DNA of 64,000 nt from Streptomyces sp. NBC_01304 (lineage in GTDB: Bacteria; Actinomycetota; Actinomycetes; Streptomycetales; Streptomycetaceae): the NCBI RefSeq assembly GCF_035975855.1, contig NZ_CP109055.1, forward strand, positions 8,742,001-8,806,000, written 5' to 3'. The position numbers were made by a program, and so were the translations under genes. The notes under the pieces are model-generated. The model was not told where the DNA came from. It saw nothing but the letters and a program-made list of their open reading frames with translations, and made no database searches. This document shows, piece after piece, positions 52,658 to 60,849 of this stretch. Positions within the stretch are counted from its first letter, which is position 1; each line of letters starts with the position of its first letter.

Positions 52658-53830
52658 ATGGCACAGGGCAGCAGCAAGAAGGAGCAGCCGGGCAACGGGC
52701 TCGGGCGGCGCGCCGTGCTGGGGGCAGCGGTCCTCGGCGCGGGCGCCTCGACCCTGGCCCTGACCGGCACGGCGAGAGCCGACGAACGCAACGGCGGCGG
52801 CGACCACGGCGGCTACCGCGACCTGCCGGTACCCACCGTCATCGGGCACCGCGGCGCCAGTGGCTACCGGCCCGAGCACACCCTGGGTTCGTACCAGCTG
52901 GCACTCGACATGGGCGCCCATGTCATCGAGCAGGACCTGGTGCCGACCAAGGACGGGCATCTCGTATGCCGTCACGAGAACGACATCACCGCGACCACGG
53001 ATGTGTCCGCGCACCCGGAGTTCGCGGACCGCAAGGCCACCAAGTCCGTCGACGGGGTCTCGCTCACGGGCTGGTTCACCGAGGACTTCACGCTCGCCGA
53101 GCTGAAGACCCTGCGCGCCAAGGAGCGCATCCCCGGCACCCGGCAGCGCAACACCCTCTACGACGGCCGCTGGGACGTGCCCACCTTCGAGGAGGTCCTG
53201 CGCTGGGCCGAAAAGGAGGGCAAGAAGCGCGGAAAGCGGGTCTGGCTGCACGTCGAGACCAAGCACCCCACCTACTTCCGCAAGCTGGGCCTCGGCCTGG
53301 AGGAGCCCCTGGCCAAGCTGCTGCGCCGGTACGGCCGGCACAAGAAGAACTCGGCGACCTTCCTCCAGTCCTTCGAGCCGAGCAGCATCCAGAAGCTGGC
53401 AAAGCTCGTCGACGCCCCGCGGGTGGTGCTGCTGTCCACCGCGAACTCCCGGCCCTGGGACTTCGTGGAGGCGGGCGACCCCCGCACCGTCGCCGATCTG
53501 GTCAAGCCCGAGGGGCTGCGCTGGATCGCCTCGTACGCGCAGGGCATCGGCCCGACCCTCGACCTGATCATTCCGCGTGACGCGGCGGGGAAGCTGACGC
53601 AGCCGACCACGCTGGTGCCGGACGCGCACGCGGCGGACCTGATCCTGCACCCGTACACGATGCGCAACGAGAACAGCTTCCTGCCGCTGGAGTTCCGCCG
53701 GGGCACCGACCCGAACGCGTACGGGGACGCCTTCGGCGCCTTCAAGGTCTGGTTCGACACGGGGATCGACGGGATCTTCTCCGACAACGCGGACACGGCG
53801 CTGCTCGCGGCCGCGGACTTCAAGGGCTGA
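52658..53830 (+). CDS. Secreted glycerophosphodiester phosphodiesterase
   Basis: 390 residues from ATG 52658 (GGAGGG upstream). A Tat signal is clear (LGRRAVLGAAVLGAGASTLA, cleavage after ARA). The GDPD catalytic motif GHRGASGYRPEHT, the metal-binding EQDLVPTKDGHLVCRHE and the later VETKHPTYF strand are all present. It hydrolyses glycerophosphodiesters to glycerol 3-phosphate outside the cell, usually for phosphate or carbon scavenging. The 225-bp upstream region may contain a promoter, but none is clear and no PHO box was recognised. Confidence 0.92.
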   Translation: MAQGSSKKEQPGNGLGRRAVLGAAVLGAGASTLALTGTARADERNGGGDHGGYRDLPVPTVIGHRGASGYRPEHTLGSYQLALDMGAHVIEQDLVPTKDGHLVCRHENDITATTDVSAHPEFADRKATKSVDGVSLTGWFTEDFTLAELKTLRAKERIPGTRQRNTLYDGRWDVPTFEEVLRWAEKEGKKRGKRVWLHVETKHPTYFRKLGLGLEEPLAKLLRRYGRHKKNSATFLQSFEPSSIQKLAKLVDAPRVVLLSTANSRPWDFVEAGDPRTVADLVKPEGLRWIASYAQGIGPTLDLIIPRDAAGKLTQPTTLVPDAHAADLILHPYTMRNENSFLPLEFRRGTDPNAYGDAFGAFKVWFDTGIDGIFSDNADTALLAAADFKG

Positions 53831-53868
53831 GCCTGCGGACCGCGCCGAGTGGACACTGGCCGCACCGA

Positions 53869-53906
53869 GTAGACACTGTCTACCCATCCTGGTAGACAGT
53901 GTCTAT
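53869..53906 (+). promoter_or_regulatory. Twin palindromic operators over a leaderless TetR promoter
   Basis: GTAGACA-C-TGTCTAC (53869-53883) and GTAGACA-G-TGTCTAT (53892-53906) lie 23 bp apart centre to centre. TAGACA within site 1 (53870-53875) and TAGACA within site 2 (53893-53898) are 17 bp apart and could be the -35 and -10. Site 2 runs into the ATG at 53905. A degenerate third half-site GTGGACACTG is visible near 53849. Confidence 0.8.
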
Positions 53907-54498
53907 GAGTGCTGTCCAAGAAGACGCGGGCCTGCGCGCCCGGCTGGTCGCCGTCGGCGTGGAACTGCTGGCCAGTGACGGGATCCAGGCCCTGACCCTG
54001 CGGGAGATCGCCCGCAGGGCCGGGGTCTCGCACGGAGCCCCGCGCCGCTATTTCCCCACCCACGTCGAGCTGCTGTCCGCCATCGCCGGGCAGGGCTTCG
54101 CGGAGCTGGCCGAGACCGTCGGTGCCACCCTGGCCGACGGTCCCGAGGCCGGCCCGCGCGCACAGCTCGCCGCGCTCGGCCGTGCCTATCTCGACTTCTC
54201 GCTCGCCCACCGCGGCATGTTCGAGCTGATGTTCCGGCACGACCTCCTGGAGAGCAATCGGCTGGGCCTGCGCGAGAGCAGCCTGCCGCTGTTCGGGGTC
54301 CTGGTGGACCTGGTGGCGCAGGCCAGGCCGGGCTCCGGCACCGCGCCCGAGGTCGCCGCCGCCGCGCTCTGGGCCAACCTGCACGGCATCGCCCAGCTGT
54401 GGGCATCCCGCAGCCTTCAACTCGCTTCCGGCGCCGAGGACTTCGGGCCGCTGCTCGATGCCGCCCTCGACGCCCACCTCGGCCCGGACACCGCATGA
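53905..54498 (+). CDS. TetR family transcriptional regulator
   Basis: 197 residues from ATG 53905, probably leaderless. The helix-turn-helix is ALTLREIARRAGVSHGAPRR, with YFPTHVELLSAIAGQGF next. The C-terminal domain resembles the WHG-type TetR C-terminal family (AHRGMFELMFRHDLLESN). Two operators overlap its own promoter and start codon. It is coupled by ATGA to an MFS exporter and is presumed to repress both genes until an inducer binds. Confidence 0.92.
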   Translation: MSAVQEDAGLRARLVAVGVELLASDGIQALTLREIARRAGVSHGAPRRYFPTHVELLSAIAGQGFAELAETVGATLADGPEAGPRAQLAALGRAYLDFSLAHRGMFELMFRHDLLESNRLGLRESSLPLFGVLVDLVAQARPGSGTAPEVAAAALWANLHGIAQLWASRSLQLASGAEDFGPLLDAALDAHLGPDTA

Positions 54499-55895
54499 GC
54501 GGCATACGTGCCCCGCGCGGCGGCTCGCGCCTGCAGTGTCTGACCCTCGCCGGCAGCATCACCGGCGCCGTGATCGTCGCCCTGGACGGCACGGTCCTGA
54601 CCATCGTGCAGCCCTTGCTGCAGCGCGACCTGGACGCCTCCTTCGCTCAGGTCCAGTGGACCAGCACCGGCTACCTCATCGCCGTGGCGAGCCTGCTCGT
54701 CTTCGCCGGACGACTCGGCGACCGGTACGGCCACCAGCGGATCTTCGCGCTGGGCATCCTCGGCTTCGGCGCGACCTCGGCCGGCATCGGGCTGGCCTCC
54801 GGCATCGGCTGGGTGATCGCCCTGCGCATCGCCCAGGGCGTCTTCGGCGCGCTCCTGCAACCGGCGACACTCGGCATGCTGCGTGCCGCGTATCCGCCCG
54901 ACCGGCTCGGCATGCCCATCGCCGTGCGGACCAGCGCGATCGGGGCGGCGGCCGCGGCCGGGCCCATCGTCGGCGGGGTGCTCGCGGCGCACTGGGGCTG
55001 GCGGGCGGTGTTCTTCCTCAATGTGCTGCCCGCGCTCGCCGTCGGCGTACTGGCACTGGTGGTGCGCGTCCCGGAGCCCCCGAGGGAGCGTGGGCGAGGC
55101 CTCGATCTGCCCGGGGCCTTCCTGCTCGCCGCGACGCTGGCCTGCCTGGTCCACACCCTCGTCGCACTGCCCGAGTCCGGCTGGACGCCGACCACCGTGG
55201 TCGGGCTGCTCGTCGTGATCGCCGCGGGGGGCGCCTTCGCCCGGCACGAGCTGCGTACGGCAAACCCCCTCCTGGCGCCGGGAGTTCTGCGCTCGGGACC
55301 GGTCGTCCCGGCGCTCGGGATGCTGGTCTCGGCGTCGGCGGCGATGTTCGGCACGCTCTTCGTGGCCACGTACTTCCTGCAGGACGTGCTGCGGCTCGAC
55401 CCGCTGCAGAGCGGGCTGCGCGTGCTGCCGCTGGCCGTGATGATGGTGGTCGGCGCCCCTGTCTGCATCGTGCTGCAGCGCCGCTTCGGCGCACGCCGCG
55501 TGTCCGGCGCCGGGGCCGGCCTGATCGGCTGCGGCATCCTGCTCTTCGCGCAGTTGGACCGGGGAGCGTCCGCCGTGGGGATCGGCGGTGGCTTCCTGCT
55601 CGTGGGCGCCGGCTTCGGGGCGGTCATGGTCACCGCGACCGCCGTGATCGTCCGCCATGCCTCCGTGGCCGAGGCCGGGGTGGCCGGCGGGCTCCAGCAG
55701 ACCGCGATGAACATCGGCCCCACGCTCGGCGTCGCCGCGGCCGCCATGCTCGTGGCCCGCGGGGACTTCGCCGCCATGATGGGCCCGACGTCCGTGCTGC
55801 TCGCGGGAGTTGCCCTCATCGGTGTCGCCTGCGCCACCCGGTTCCCCGGCGTCGCACCGTCACCCGCGCCACGTCCGGATCACCAGCCGGGGTGA
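54495..55895 (+). CDS. MFS transporter, DHA2 family
   Basis: 466 residues from ATG 54495, overlapping the TetR stop. The first helix has VIVALDGTVLTIVQPLLQRD, motif A is GRLGDRYGHQRIFALG, and RIAQGVFGALLQPATLGMLR fits the DHA2 drug exporter family. Around fourteen helices are expected. The substrate is unknown. It is the pump of the second TetR-MFS pair in this window; the two pumps are not close copies. Confidence 0.9.
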   Translation: MSGIRAPRGGSRLQCLTLAGSITGAVIVALDGTVLTIVQPLLQRDLDASFAQVQWTSTGYLIAVASLLVFAGRLGDRYGHQRIFALGILGFGATSAGIGLASGIGWVIALRIAQGVFGALLQPATLGMLRAAYPPDRLGMPIAVRTSAIGAAAAAGPIVGGVLAAHWGWRAVFFLNVLPALAVGVLALVVRVPEPPRERGRGLDLPGAFLLAATLACLVHTLVALPESGWTPTTVVGLLVVIAAGGAFARHELRTANPLLAPGVLRSGPVVPALGMLVSASAAMFGTLFVATYFLQDVLRLDPLQSGLRVLPLAVMMVVGAPVCIVLQRRFGARRVSGAGAGLIGCGILLFAQLDRGASAVGIGGGFLLVGAGFGAVMVTATAVIVRHASVAEAGVAGGLQQTAMNIGPTLGVAAAAMLVARGDFAAMMGPTSVLLAGVALIGVACATRFPGVAPSPAPRPDHQPG

Positions 55896-55946
55896 ACTAC
55901 GCCCCGCACGGCAACCTCCCGGGTCGCACCGCTCGTCCCGCCGGGC

Positions 55947-56528
55947 ATGACGACGAGTGCGAAGACGACGTACGCGGACGACCGCGAGCTGCTCCTGACC
56001 CTGCGCCCCCTCCTCGCGGCCGAGGCCGCCGCGGAGGCGATCGCGCCGGGCATCGACCCGGACGACCTCGAACAGGCGGTGTGGCTGCGGCTGTTGGAGC
56101 AGCTCGACGTCGAGGGGCCACCCGCCGACCCGGCCGGGTGGCTGCGCCGCTCGGTGCGCGCCGAGGCCCGCCGGGTCCGGCGTACGCACCGCAGTGAACT
56201 CCCGTACGTGGCCGAGCCCGCGGCCGACGCGGACACCGGCCCCGAACGCCTCGCCCTGCGCGCCGAGCGGCGCCGCACCGTCCGGGCGGCCGTGCGCCGG
56301 CTGCCCGGACGCTGCCCCCGCCTCATGGCTGCGCTGTTGTCCCCCGAGGACCTGACCTACCGGGAAATCGCAGGGGAGTTGGGTATCTCACAGGGGAGCT
56401 TGGGGCCGGAACGTTCCCGATGCCTGGGATGCCTGCGCAGAATGCTCGCGGCGGAGGTTGCCGCTCCCGCGGTGTCTTTTCGGGCGGTGCGGGGAAAGGT
56501 GCGGGAAAGGCAACCGGTGGACAGGTGA
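55947..56528 (+). CDS. ECF-like RNA polymerase sigma factor
   Basis: 193 residues. A region 2-like segment (DDLEQAVWLRLLEQLD, PAGWLRRSVRAEARRVRRTH) and a clear region 4 helix-turn-helix (LPGRCPRLMAALLSPEDLTY, YREIAGELGISQGSLGPERS) mark a small sigma-70 family protein. No anti-sigma gene is adjacent. ATG 55947 has only a weak ribosome site. The last bases GTGA could couple it to the next gene. The regulon is unknown. Confidence 0.82.
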   Translation: MTTSAKTTYADDRELLLTLRPLLAAEAAAEAIAPGIDPDDLEQAVWLRLLEQLDVEGPPADPAGWLRRSVRAEARRVRRTHRSELPYVAEPAADADTGPERLALRAERRRTVRAAVRRLPGRCPRLMAALLSPEDLTYREIAGELGISQGSLGPERSRCLGCLRRMLAAEVAAPAVSFRAVRGKVRERQPVDR

Positions 56529-56545
56529 GCGAGAGGCATGCACAC

Positions 56546-57049
56546 ATGGGCATGAGCGTGACCATCTCTGCGGCGACCGAGCAGGACGCCGAGCAGATCC
56601 TGAAACTGCAGTTCCTCTGCTACCAGAGCGAGGCGGAACTGTACGGCGACTACTCGATCGAGCCGCTCACCCAGTCACTCGAATCCATCAAGGCGGAGCT
56701 GACCAGCGGTTGCGTCCTCGTGGCCAGGCTCGGCGACGAGGTGGTGGCGTCGGTGCGCGGGGCCGTGGACGGCGACGGCACCGCACGGATCAACAAGCTG
56801 ATCGTGCACCCACGGATGCAGCGGCACGGCCTCGGCGGCCGGCTGCTGCACGCGATAGAGGAGAAGCTCGGCACGGCAGGCGCGGTGAAGCACTACCAGC
56901 TGTTCACCGGCCACCGCAGCGAGAGCAACCTGATCCTCTATCGCAAGCACGGCTATCTGCCGGTCAGGAGCGAGCAGGTCAGCGGCCGCCTGACCCTGGT
57001 CACCCTGGCCAAGGACGCGGAGCCCGCCGCCTACGCGGCGAGCGCCTGA
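56546..57049 (+). CDS. GNAT family N-acetyltransferase
   Basis: 167 residues from ATG 56546 (GAGAGG 9 nt upstream); GTG 56525, which overlaps the sigma-factor stop, is an alternative coupled start. The acetyl-CoA motif is LIVHPRMQRHGLGGRLLHAI, followed by FTGHRSESNLILYRKHGYLP. Substrate unknown. Its 3' end overlaps the convergent membrane protein gene by 19 bp, with no terminator between. Confidence 0.88.
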   Translation: MGMSVTISAATEQDAEQILKLQFLCYQSEAELYGDYSIEPLTQSLESIKAELTSGCVLVARLGDEVVASVRGAVDGDGTARINKLIVHPRMQRHGLGGRLLHAIEEKLGTAGAVKHYQLFTGHRSESNLILYRKHGYLPVRSEQVSGRLTLVTLAKDAEPAAYAASA

Positions 57050-57462
57050 GTCCCGGCCTTCCGCAGCCAGTACAGCGCGGTCAGCGGCAGCAGCACGGGG
57101 ATGAACAGATAGCCCATCCCGAAGTCCGACCAGACCGTGGCGTCCGGGAAGGCGGAGGGATCGGCCAGTGTCCAGGCACCGACGACCAGGACACCCACCA
57201 GCTCGGCGGCGCAGCACGCCAGCGCCGCCCTGCGGGCCTTCTCGCCGCCACGCACCAGCGTGTACGTGATGAAGCCGTAGACCAGACCCGCCACGGCGGA
57301 CAGCGAGTACGCGAGCGGCGCCCGCTCGAAGTCCGTGGCGATCTGGTACGCGGAGCGCGACACGGCGCCGACCACCATCACTCCGTACAGCCAGACCAGA
57401 AGGATTCCGGGCCCGCTGATCAGCCGGGTGCGCTTCGCCCCGGCGGCGTCCTGCTGTGCCAT
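57031..57462 (-). CDS. Small four-helix membrane protein
   Basis: 143 residues from ATG 57462 with GGGGAGG upstream. Four hydrophobic helices are visible (ILLVWLYGVMVVGAVSRSAY, LAYSLSAVAGLVYGFITYTL, ALACCAAELVGVLVVGAWTL, GYLFIPVLLPLTALYWL). I do not recognise a functional family, although similar integral membrane proteins are widespread in Streptomyces. It is the second gene of a two-gene - strand operon, 1 bp after the previous stop. Confidence 0.82.
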   Translation of the reverse strand: MAQQDAAGAKRTRLISGPGILLVWLYGVMVVGAVSRSAYQIATDFERAPLAYSLSAVAGLVYGFITYTLVRGGEKARRAALACCAAELVGVLVVGAWTLADPSAFPDATVWSDFGMGYLFIPVLLPLTALYWLRKAGTQALAA

Positions 57463-57463
57463 C

Positions 57464-57823
57464 TCAGCCTCCCCAGATGTCATAGAGCCGCACCTCGAGG
57501 ACGGCAAGCACCAGCGCGCCCGCGGCGACCGTCACCGAACCCCAGCGAGTGCGCTCGGCCAGCGACAGGAAGCCCGCCGCCGGGATGCACGCGGCCGAGC
57601 CGATCAGATACGCCACGAAGATCGTCGTGCCCTGCTCGGGCTTGTCGCCCTGCGCCAACCGCACGACGCCCACGACCAGTTGGACCAGGGCCAGGAAGGT
57701 CACCACGGCCATGCCGATGAAGTGCCAGTCCTTGGTCGGCTGGTCCCGGTAGGCGGCGAAACCGCACCAGGCGGCGAGTACGAGCGCGGCTGCTCCTGTC
57801 GCGATCGTGAGGGCGTCAAGCAT
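57464..57823 (-). CDS. Small four-helix membrane protein
   Basis: 119 residues from ATG 57823. Four hydrophobic helices (ALTIATGAAALVLAAWCGFA, FIGMAVVTFLALVQLVVGVV, FVAYLIGSAACIPAAGFLSL, SVTVAAGALVLAVLEVRLY) and few loops. It has the look of a YidG/DUF-type integral membrane protein, without a known role. It heads the - strand pair and is divergent from the HAD gene at 57894. Confidence 0.82.
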   Translation of the reverse strand: MLDALTIATGAAALVLAAWCGFAAYRDQPTKDWHFIGMAVVTFLALVQLVVGVVRLAQGDKPEQGTTIFVAYLIGSAACIPAAGFLSLAERTRWGSVTVAAGALVLAVLEVRLYDIWGG

Positions 57824-57893
57824 GCCGCGAACACTAATACGGGACGAAAGACCCGATGCGCGCGCCCCCTGGTACGCACGTAGGGTCGATGCC

Positions 57894-58541
57894 ATGAAGA
57901 TCCAGGCCGAAGCCCTCCTGTTCGACAACGACGGCACCCTCATCTCCTCCATGGAGTCGGTGTTCCGCTGCTGGACGCGCTGGGCCGAGGAGTACGGAAT
58001 CACCAAGGAGGACTTCGAGCGGGTCGAGCTGCACGGCCGCCCCGCCGTCGAGATCATCGCGGACCTGCTGCCCGCGGACCGCATTCCCGAGGCCCTCGCC
58101 CGCATCGAGCAGCTCGAGGTGGAGGACGTACCGGGCGGTGTGGTCGTCCTGCCCGGGACCAAGGAGCTCCTCGGCTCGCTGCCGAGCGACCGCTGGGCCG
58201 TCGTCACCTCCGCGACCCGGCCGCTCGCCGAGGCCCGGCTGCACGAGATCGGCGTCGACTTCCCCGTCATGATCGCCGCCGGCGACATCACGCGCGGCAA
58301 GCCCGACCCGGAGCCGTTCCTGCTCGCGGCCGAGCGCCTGGGCGTCGATCCGGCCCGCTGCGTGGTCTTCGAGGACGCTCCCGCGGGGCTCGCCTCGGGC
58401 CGTGCGGCCGGCATGACAACCGTGGCGTTGACCACAACGCACGAGGCCCACGAGCTCGTCGCGGACCATGTCGTGCGCGACCTGTCGGCCGTGTCCGCGC
58501 AGGCCACGGCCGGTGGCGTGGAGATCACCGTCGAGGGCTGA
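57894..58541 (+). CDS. HAD family hydrolase (beta-phosphoglucomutase/sugar-phosphatase-like)
   Basis: 215 residues from ATG 57894. Motif I is FDNDGTLISSMESV (a DND variant of DxDGT), motif II VVTSATRPLAEARL, the lysine motif ITRGKPDPEPFLLAAERLG and motif IV VFEDAPAGLASGRAAGM. The small helical cap follows motif I. These residues suit a sugar-phosphate or phosphoglycolate-type phosphatase (DOG/YfbT-like subgroup); the substrate is not determined. An imperfect hairpin (58555-58595) follows. Confidence 0.9.
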   Translation: MKIQAEALLFDNDGTLISSMESVFRCWTRWAEEYGITKEDFERVELHGRPAVEIIADLLPADRIPEALARIEQLEVEDVPGGVVVLPGTKELLGSLPSDRWAVVTSATRPLAEARLHEIGVDFPVMIAAGDITRGKPDPEPFLLAAERLGVDPARCVVFEDAPAGLASGRAAGMTTVALTTTHEAHELVADHVVRDLSAVSAQATAGGVEITVEG

Positions 58542-58634
58542 GCGCCCGACGCGCGTGTCCGTATCGCGAGGAGTGAGCGTCCGCTATTCGGACACCCTCG
58601 ATCGGCTCGTATGCCTGTCTGCTTTACTTGGTCC

Positions 58635-58721
58635 ATGACCACGACGAGCAGCCGCACCCTTGCGACCGAGGCGATGATGACGCCCGGTGCTCGTTGTATG
58701 TGTCGAATGTGCGCCTTCTGA
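58635..58721 (+). CDS. Cys/Met-rich leader peptide (28 residues)
   Basis: A 28-codon ORF, ATG 58635 to TGA 58721, too short for usual gene finding. It ends in MMTPGARCMCRMCAF: four Met and three Cys occur in the last 15 codons, with the rare TGT codon used twice. A TTTACT box ends 6 nt before the ATG, so the mRNA may be leaderless. The position upstream of a methionine importer strongly suggests an attenuation leader in which ribosome stalling at Met or Cys codons changes RNA folding downstream and so expression of metNIQ. The mechanism is inferred. Confidence 0.75.
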   Translation: MTTTSSRTLATEAMMTPGARCMCRMCAF

Positions 58722-58929
58722 GGGCCCCCGCACCACCGTCCCGCGCCCCGAAGCGAGACCGCTGAGCCCGCCTCCGGCCTGCTGGAAAGCACCCGGACCG
58801 AGCCTGCCCCGCGCACGCCATGTTCTTTCTCCGGAACCCCTCGTTCCGACCACAGTGCGAGAACCGTGCCCGGATTTCCGAAGATGAATGCCCCGTGCCC
58901 GGCGCCCACTTCGCGCCGCGCACTCGACA
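58722..58929 (+). promoter_or_regulatory. Putative attenuation region after the Cys/Met leader peptide
   Basis: Follows the leader stop codon and runs to metN. A perfect 6-bp hairpin CGGAAC/GTTCCG (58832-58837 with 58843-58848) and several GC-rich segments could pair alternatively. No T-run terminator was seen, so control could also act on translation or through Rho. Confidence 0.45.
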
Positions 58930-60009
58930 GTGACGGAAACCCCAGTGATCACCACTTCCGGCCTGACCAAGGTCTACCGCTCACGCGGTCGTGAAGTAAC
59001 TGCCCTCGACGGCGTCGATCTGCAGGTGCGCGAGGGCGAGGTGTACGGCGTCATCGGCCAGTCAGGCGCCGGCAAGTCCTCGCTCATCCGCTGCGTCAAC
59101 CTCCTCGAGCGCCCCACCTCGGGCACCGTGACGGTGGACGGCGTCGACCTCACCGCCCTCGCCGGCCGCGGCCCCCGCGCCGGCAAGGAGCTGCGCGAGG
59201 CCCGCAGCCGCATCGGCATGGTCTTCCAGCACTTCAACCTGCTGTCCTCGCGCACCGTGCAGGACAACGTCGAGCTGCCCCTGGAGATCCTCGGCGTCAC
59301 CCGCCGCGAGCGCTCCCGCAAGGCGCTCGAACTGCTCGACCTGGTCGGCCTCGCCGACAAGGCGAAGAACTACCCGAGCCAGCTCTCCGGCGGCCAGAAG
59401 CAGCGCGTCGGCATCGCCCGCGCGCTGGCCGGCGACCCCAAGGTGCTGCTCTCCGACGAGGCCACCAGCGCCCTCGACCCGGAGACCACGCGCTCGATCC
59501 TGCAGCTCCTGCGCGACCTCAACCGGCAGCTCGGCCTGACCGTCCTGCTGATCACGCACGAGATGGACGTCGTGAAGTCGGTCTGCGACTCGGCCGCCCT
59601 CATGGAGCGCGGACAGATCATCGAGTCCGGCACCGTGAACGAGCTCCTCGCCACCCCCGGCTCCCAGCTCGCCGCCGCGCTCTTCCCGGTCAGCGGCGAC
59701 GCCACCGGCGAGGACCGCACCGTCGTCGACGTCACCTTCCACGGCGAGGCCGCCACCCAGCCGGTCATCTCCCAGCTGTCGCGTACGTACAACATCGACA
59801 TCTCGATCCTCGGCGCCGCGATGGACACCGTCGCGGGCAAGCAGGTCGGCCGCATGCGCATCGAGCTGCCCGGCCGCTTCGAGGACAACGTCGTGCCGAT
59901 CGGCTTCCTGCGCGAGCAGGGCCTCCAGGTGGACGTGGCCGGACGCGAGTCGGTCGTGCCCGAGCCCGCGCTCGCCAAGGAGCTCGTCAAGGAAGGTGTC
60001 GCCAAGTGA
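58930..60009 (+). CDS. metN: Methionine ABC transporter ATP-binding protein
   Basis: 359 residues from GTG 58930; GTG 58945 is another candidate and neither has a strong ribosome site. Walker A GQSGAGKSSLI, Q-loop VFQHFNLLSS, signature LSGGQKQRVGIARAL, Walker B VLLSDEATSALDPET and the H-loop LITHEMD are intact. The C-terminal NIL/ACT-like domain (about residues 275-350, ATQPVISQLSRTYNIDISIL) senses methionine and causes trans-inhibition in MetN. Coupled to metI by GTGA. Confidence 0.95.
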   Translation: MTETPVITTSGLTKVYRSRGREVTALDGVDLQVREGEVYGVIGQSGAGKSSLIRCVNLLERPTSGTVTVDGVDLTALAGRGPRAGKELREARSRIGMVFQHFNLLSSRTVQDNVELPLEILGVTRRERSRKALELLDLVGLADKAKNYPSQLSGGQKQRVGIARALAGDPKVLLSDEATSALDPETTRSILQLLRDLNRQLGLTVLLITHEMDVVKSVCDSAALMERGQIIESGTVNELLATPGSQLAAALFPVSGDATGEDRTVVDVTFHGEAATQPVISQLSRTYNIDISILGAAMDTVAGKQVGRMRIELPGRFEDNVVPIGFLREQGLQVDVAGRESVVPEPALAKELVKEGVAK

Positions 60010-60758
60010 CCTGGTCGGAGATGCAGCCGCTGCTGGAGCAGGGCTTCTGGGACACGCTCTACATGGTGGGCTGGGCGACCGTCATCGCCGTCGTCGGCGG
60101 GCTTCCGCTCGGCGTGCTGCTCGTCCTCACGGACCGCGGCGGGCTGCTGCAGAACACACTGGTGAACAAGGTCATCGGCCAGGTCGTGAACATCACGCGG
60201 TCGATGCCCTTCATCATCCTGATGGTCGCGCTCATGGGCTTCACGCGCTCGATCGTCGGCACCACCATCGGCCGCGAGGCCGCCATCGTGCCGCTCGCCG
60301 TCGGCGCCATCCCGTTCTTCGCGCGGCTCGTCGAGACGTCCGTACGCGAGGTCGACCACGGCCTCGTCGAGGCCGTGCAGTCGATGGGCGGCAACACCTG
60401 GGCCATCGTGCGCAAGGTCCTCGTCCCCGAGTCCCTGCCGTCGCTGATCTCGGGCGCCACCACCACGATCGTCGCGCTCATCGGCTATTCGGCCATGGCC
60501 GGCGCGCTCGGTGCGGGCGGTCTGGGTGACATCGCCTTCCGCTACGGATACCAGCGTTTCGAATCCGACCTGATGTGGATAACCGTCGCTATTCTCGCGG
60601 TGATCATCTCCGTCATCCAGTTCGCAGGTGACTACGCGGCCCGCTCCCTGTCCCGCCGCGGGCGTGGCTCGACCGTCCCCAAGCTGCGCTTCCTGCGCAA
60701 TGCGCCCGTCCCGGCGCCGGCGGCCGCCGCCGAACCCGAACTCACCAAGACGTCCTGA
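60006..60758 (+). CDS. metI: Methionine ABC transporter permease
   Basis: 250 residues from GTG 60006, overlapping the metN stop. Five or so membrane helices, with the EAA loop ETSVREVDHGLVEAVQSMGG that contacts MetN and the family-typical NITRSMPFIILMVALMGF. ALGAGGLGDIAFRYGYQRF is also conserved. A C-terminal basic tail of about 30 residues follows the last helix. Forms the channel of the D/L-methionine importer. Confidence 0.95.
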   Translation: MTWSEMQPLLEQGFWDTLYMVGWATVIAVVGGLPLGVLLVLTDRGGLLQNTLVNKVIGQVVNITRSMPFIILMVALMGFTRSIVGTTIGREAAIVPLAVGAIPFFARLVETSVREVDHGLVEAVQSMGGNTWAIVRKVLVPESLPSLISGATTTIVALIGYSAMAGALGAGGLGDIAFRYGYQRFESDLMWITVAILAVIISVIQFAGDYAARSLSRRGRGSTVPKLRFLRNAPVPAPAAAAEPELTKTS

Positions 60759-60849
60759 CCCGACCCCGCCCCAAGACTTCCTGACCCGCCCCCGCACATC
60801 CGTCTGCGGGGTCGCACCACCAGCACCATCATGGAGAAAGGCACTTTTC

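Larger units (their letters stand above)
58542..58929. other. Leader region of the metNIQ operon
   Basis: 388 bp between the HAD gene and metN. It contains a GTGTCCG/CGGACAC hairpin (58555-58595), a TTTACT -10-like box (58623-58628), the 28-codon Cys/Met-rich leader ORF (58635-58721) and about 200 bp of hairpin-forming DNA up to the metN start. I saw no SAM riboswitch core (SAM-I, SAM-II or SAM-IV-like) by eye. Confidence 0.65.

Noticed and set aside
58542..58929. SAM riboswitch upstream of metN
   Set aside because: I looked for SAM-I, SAM-II and SAM-IV cores and saw none. The Cys/Met leader peptide explains regulation better. Infernal with the Rfam SAM models would settle it.
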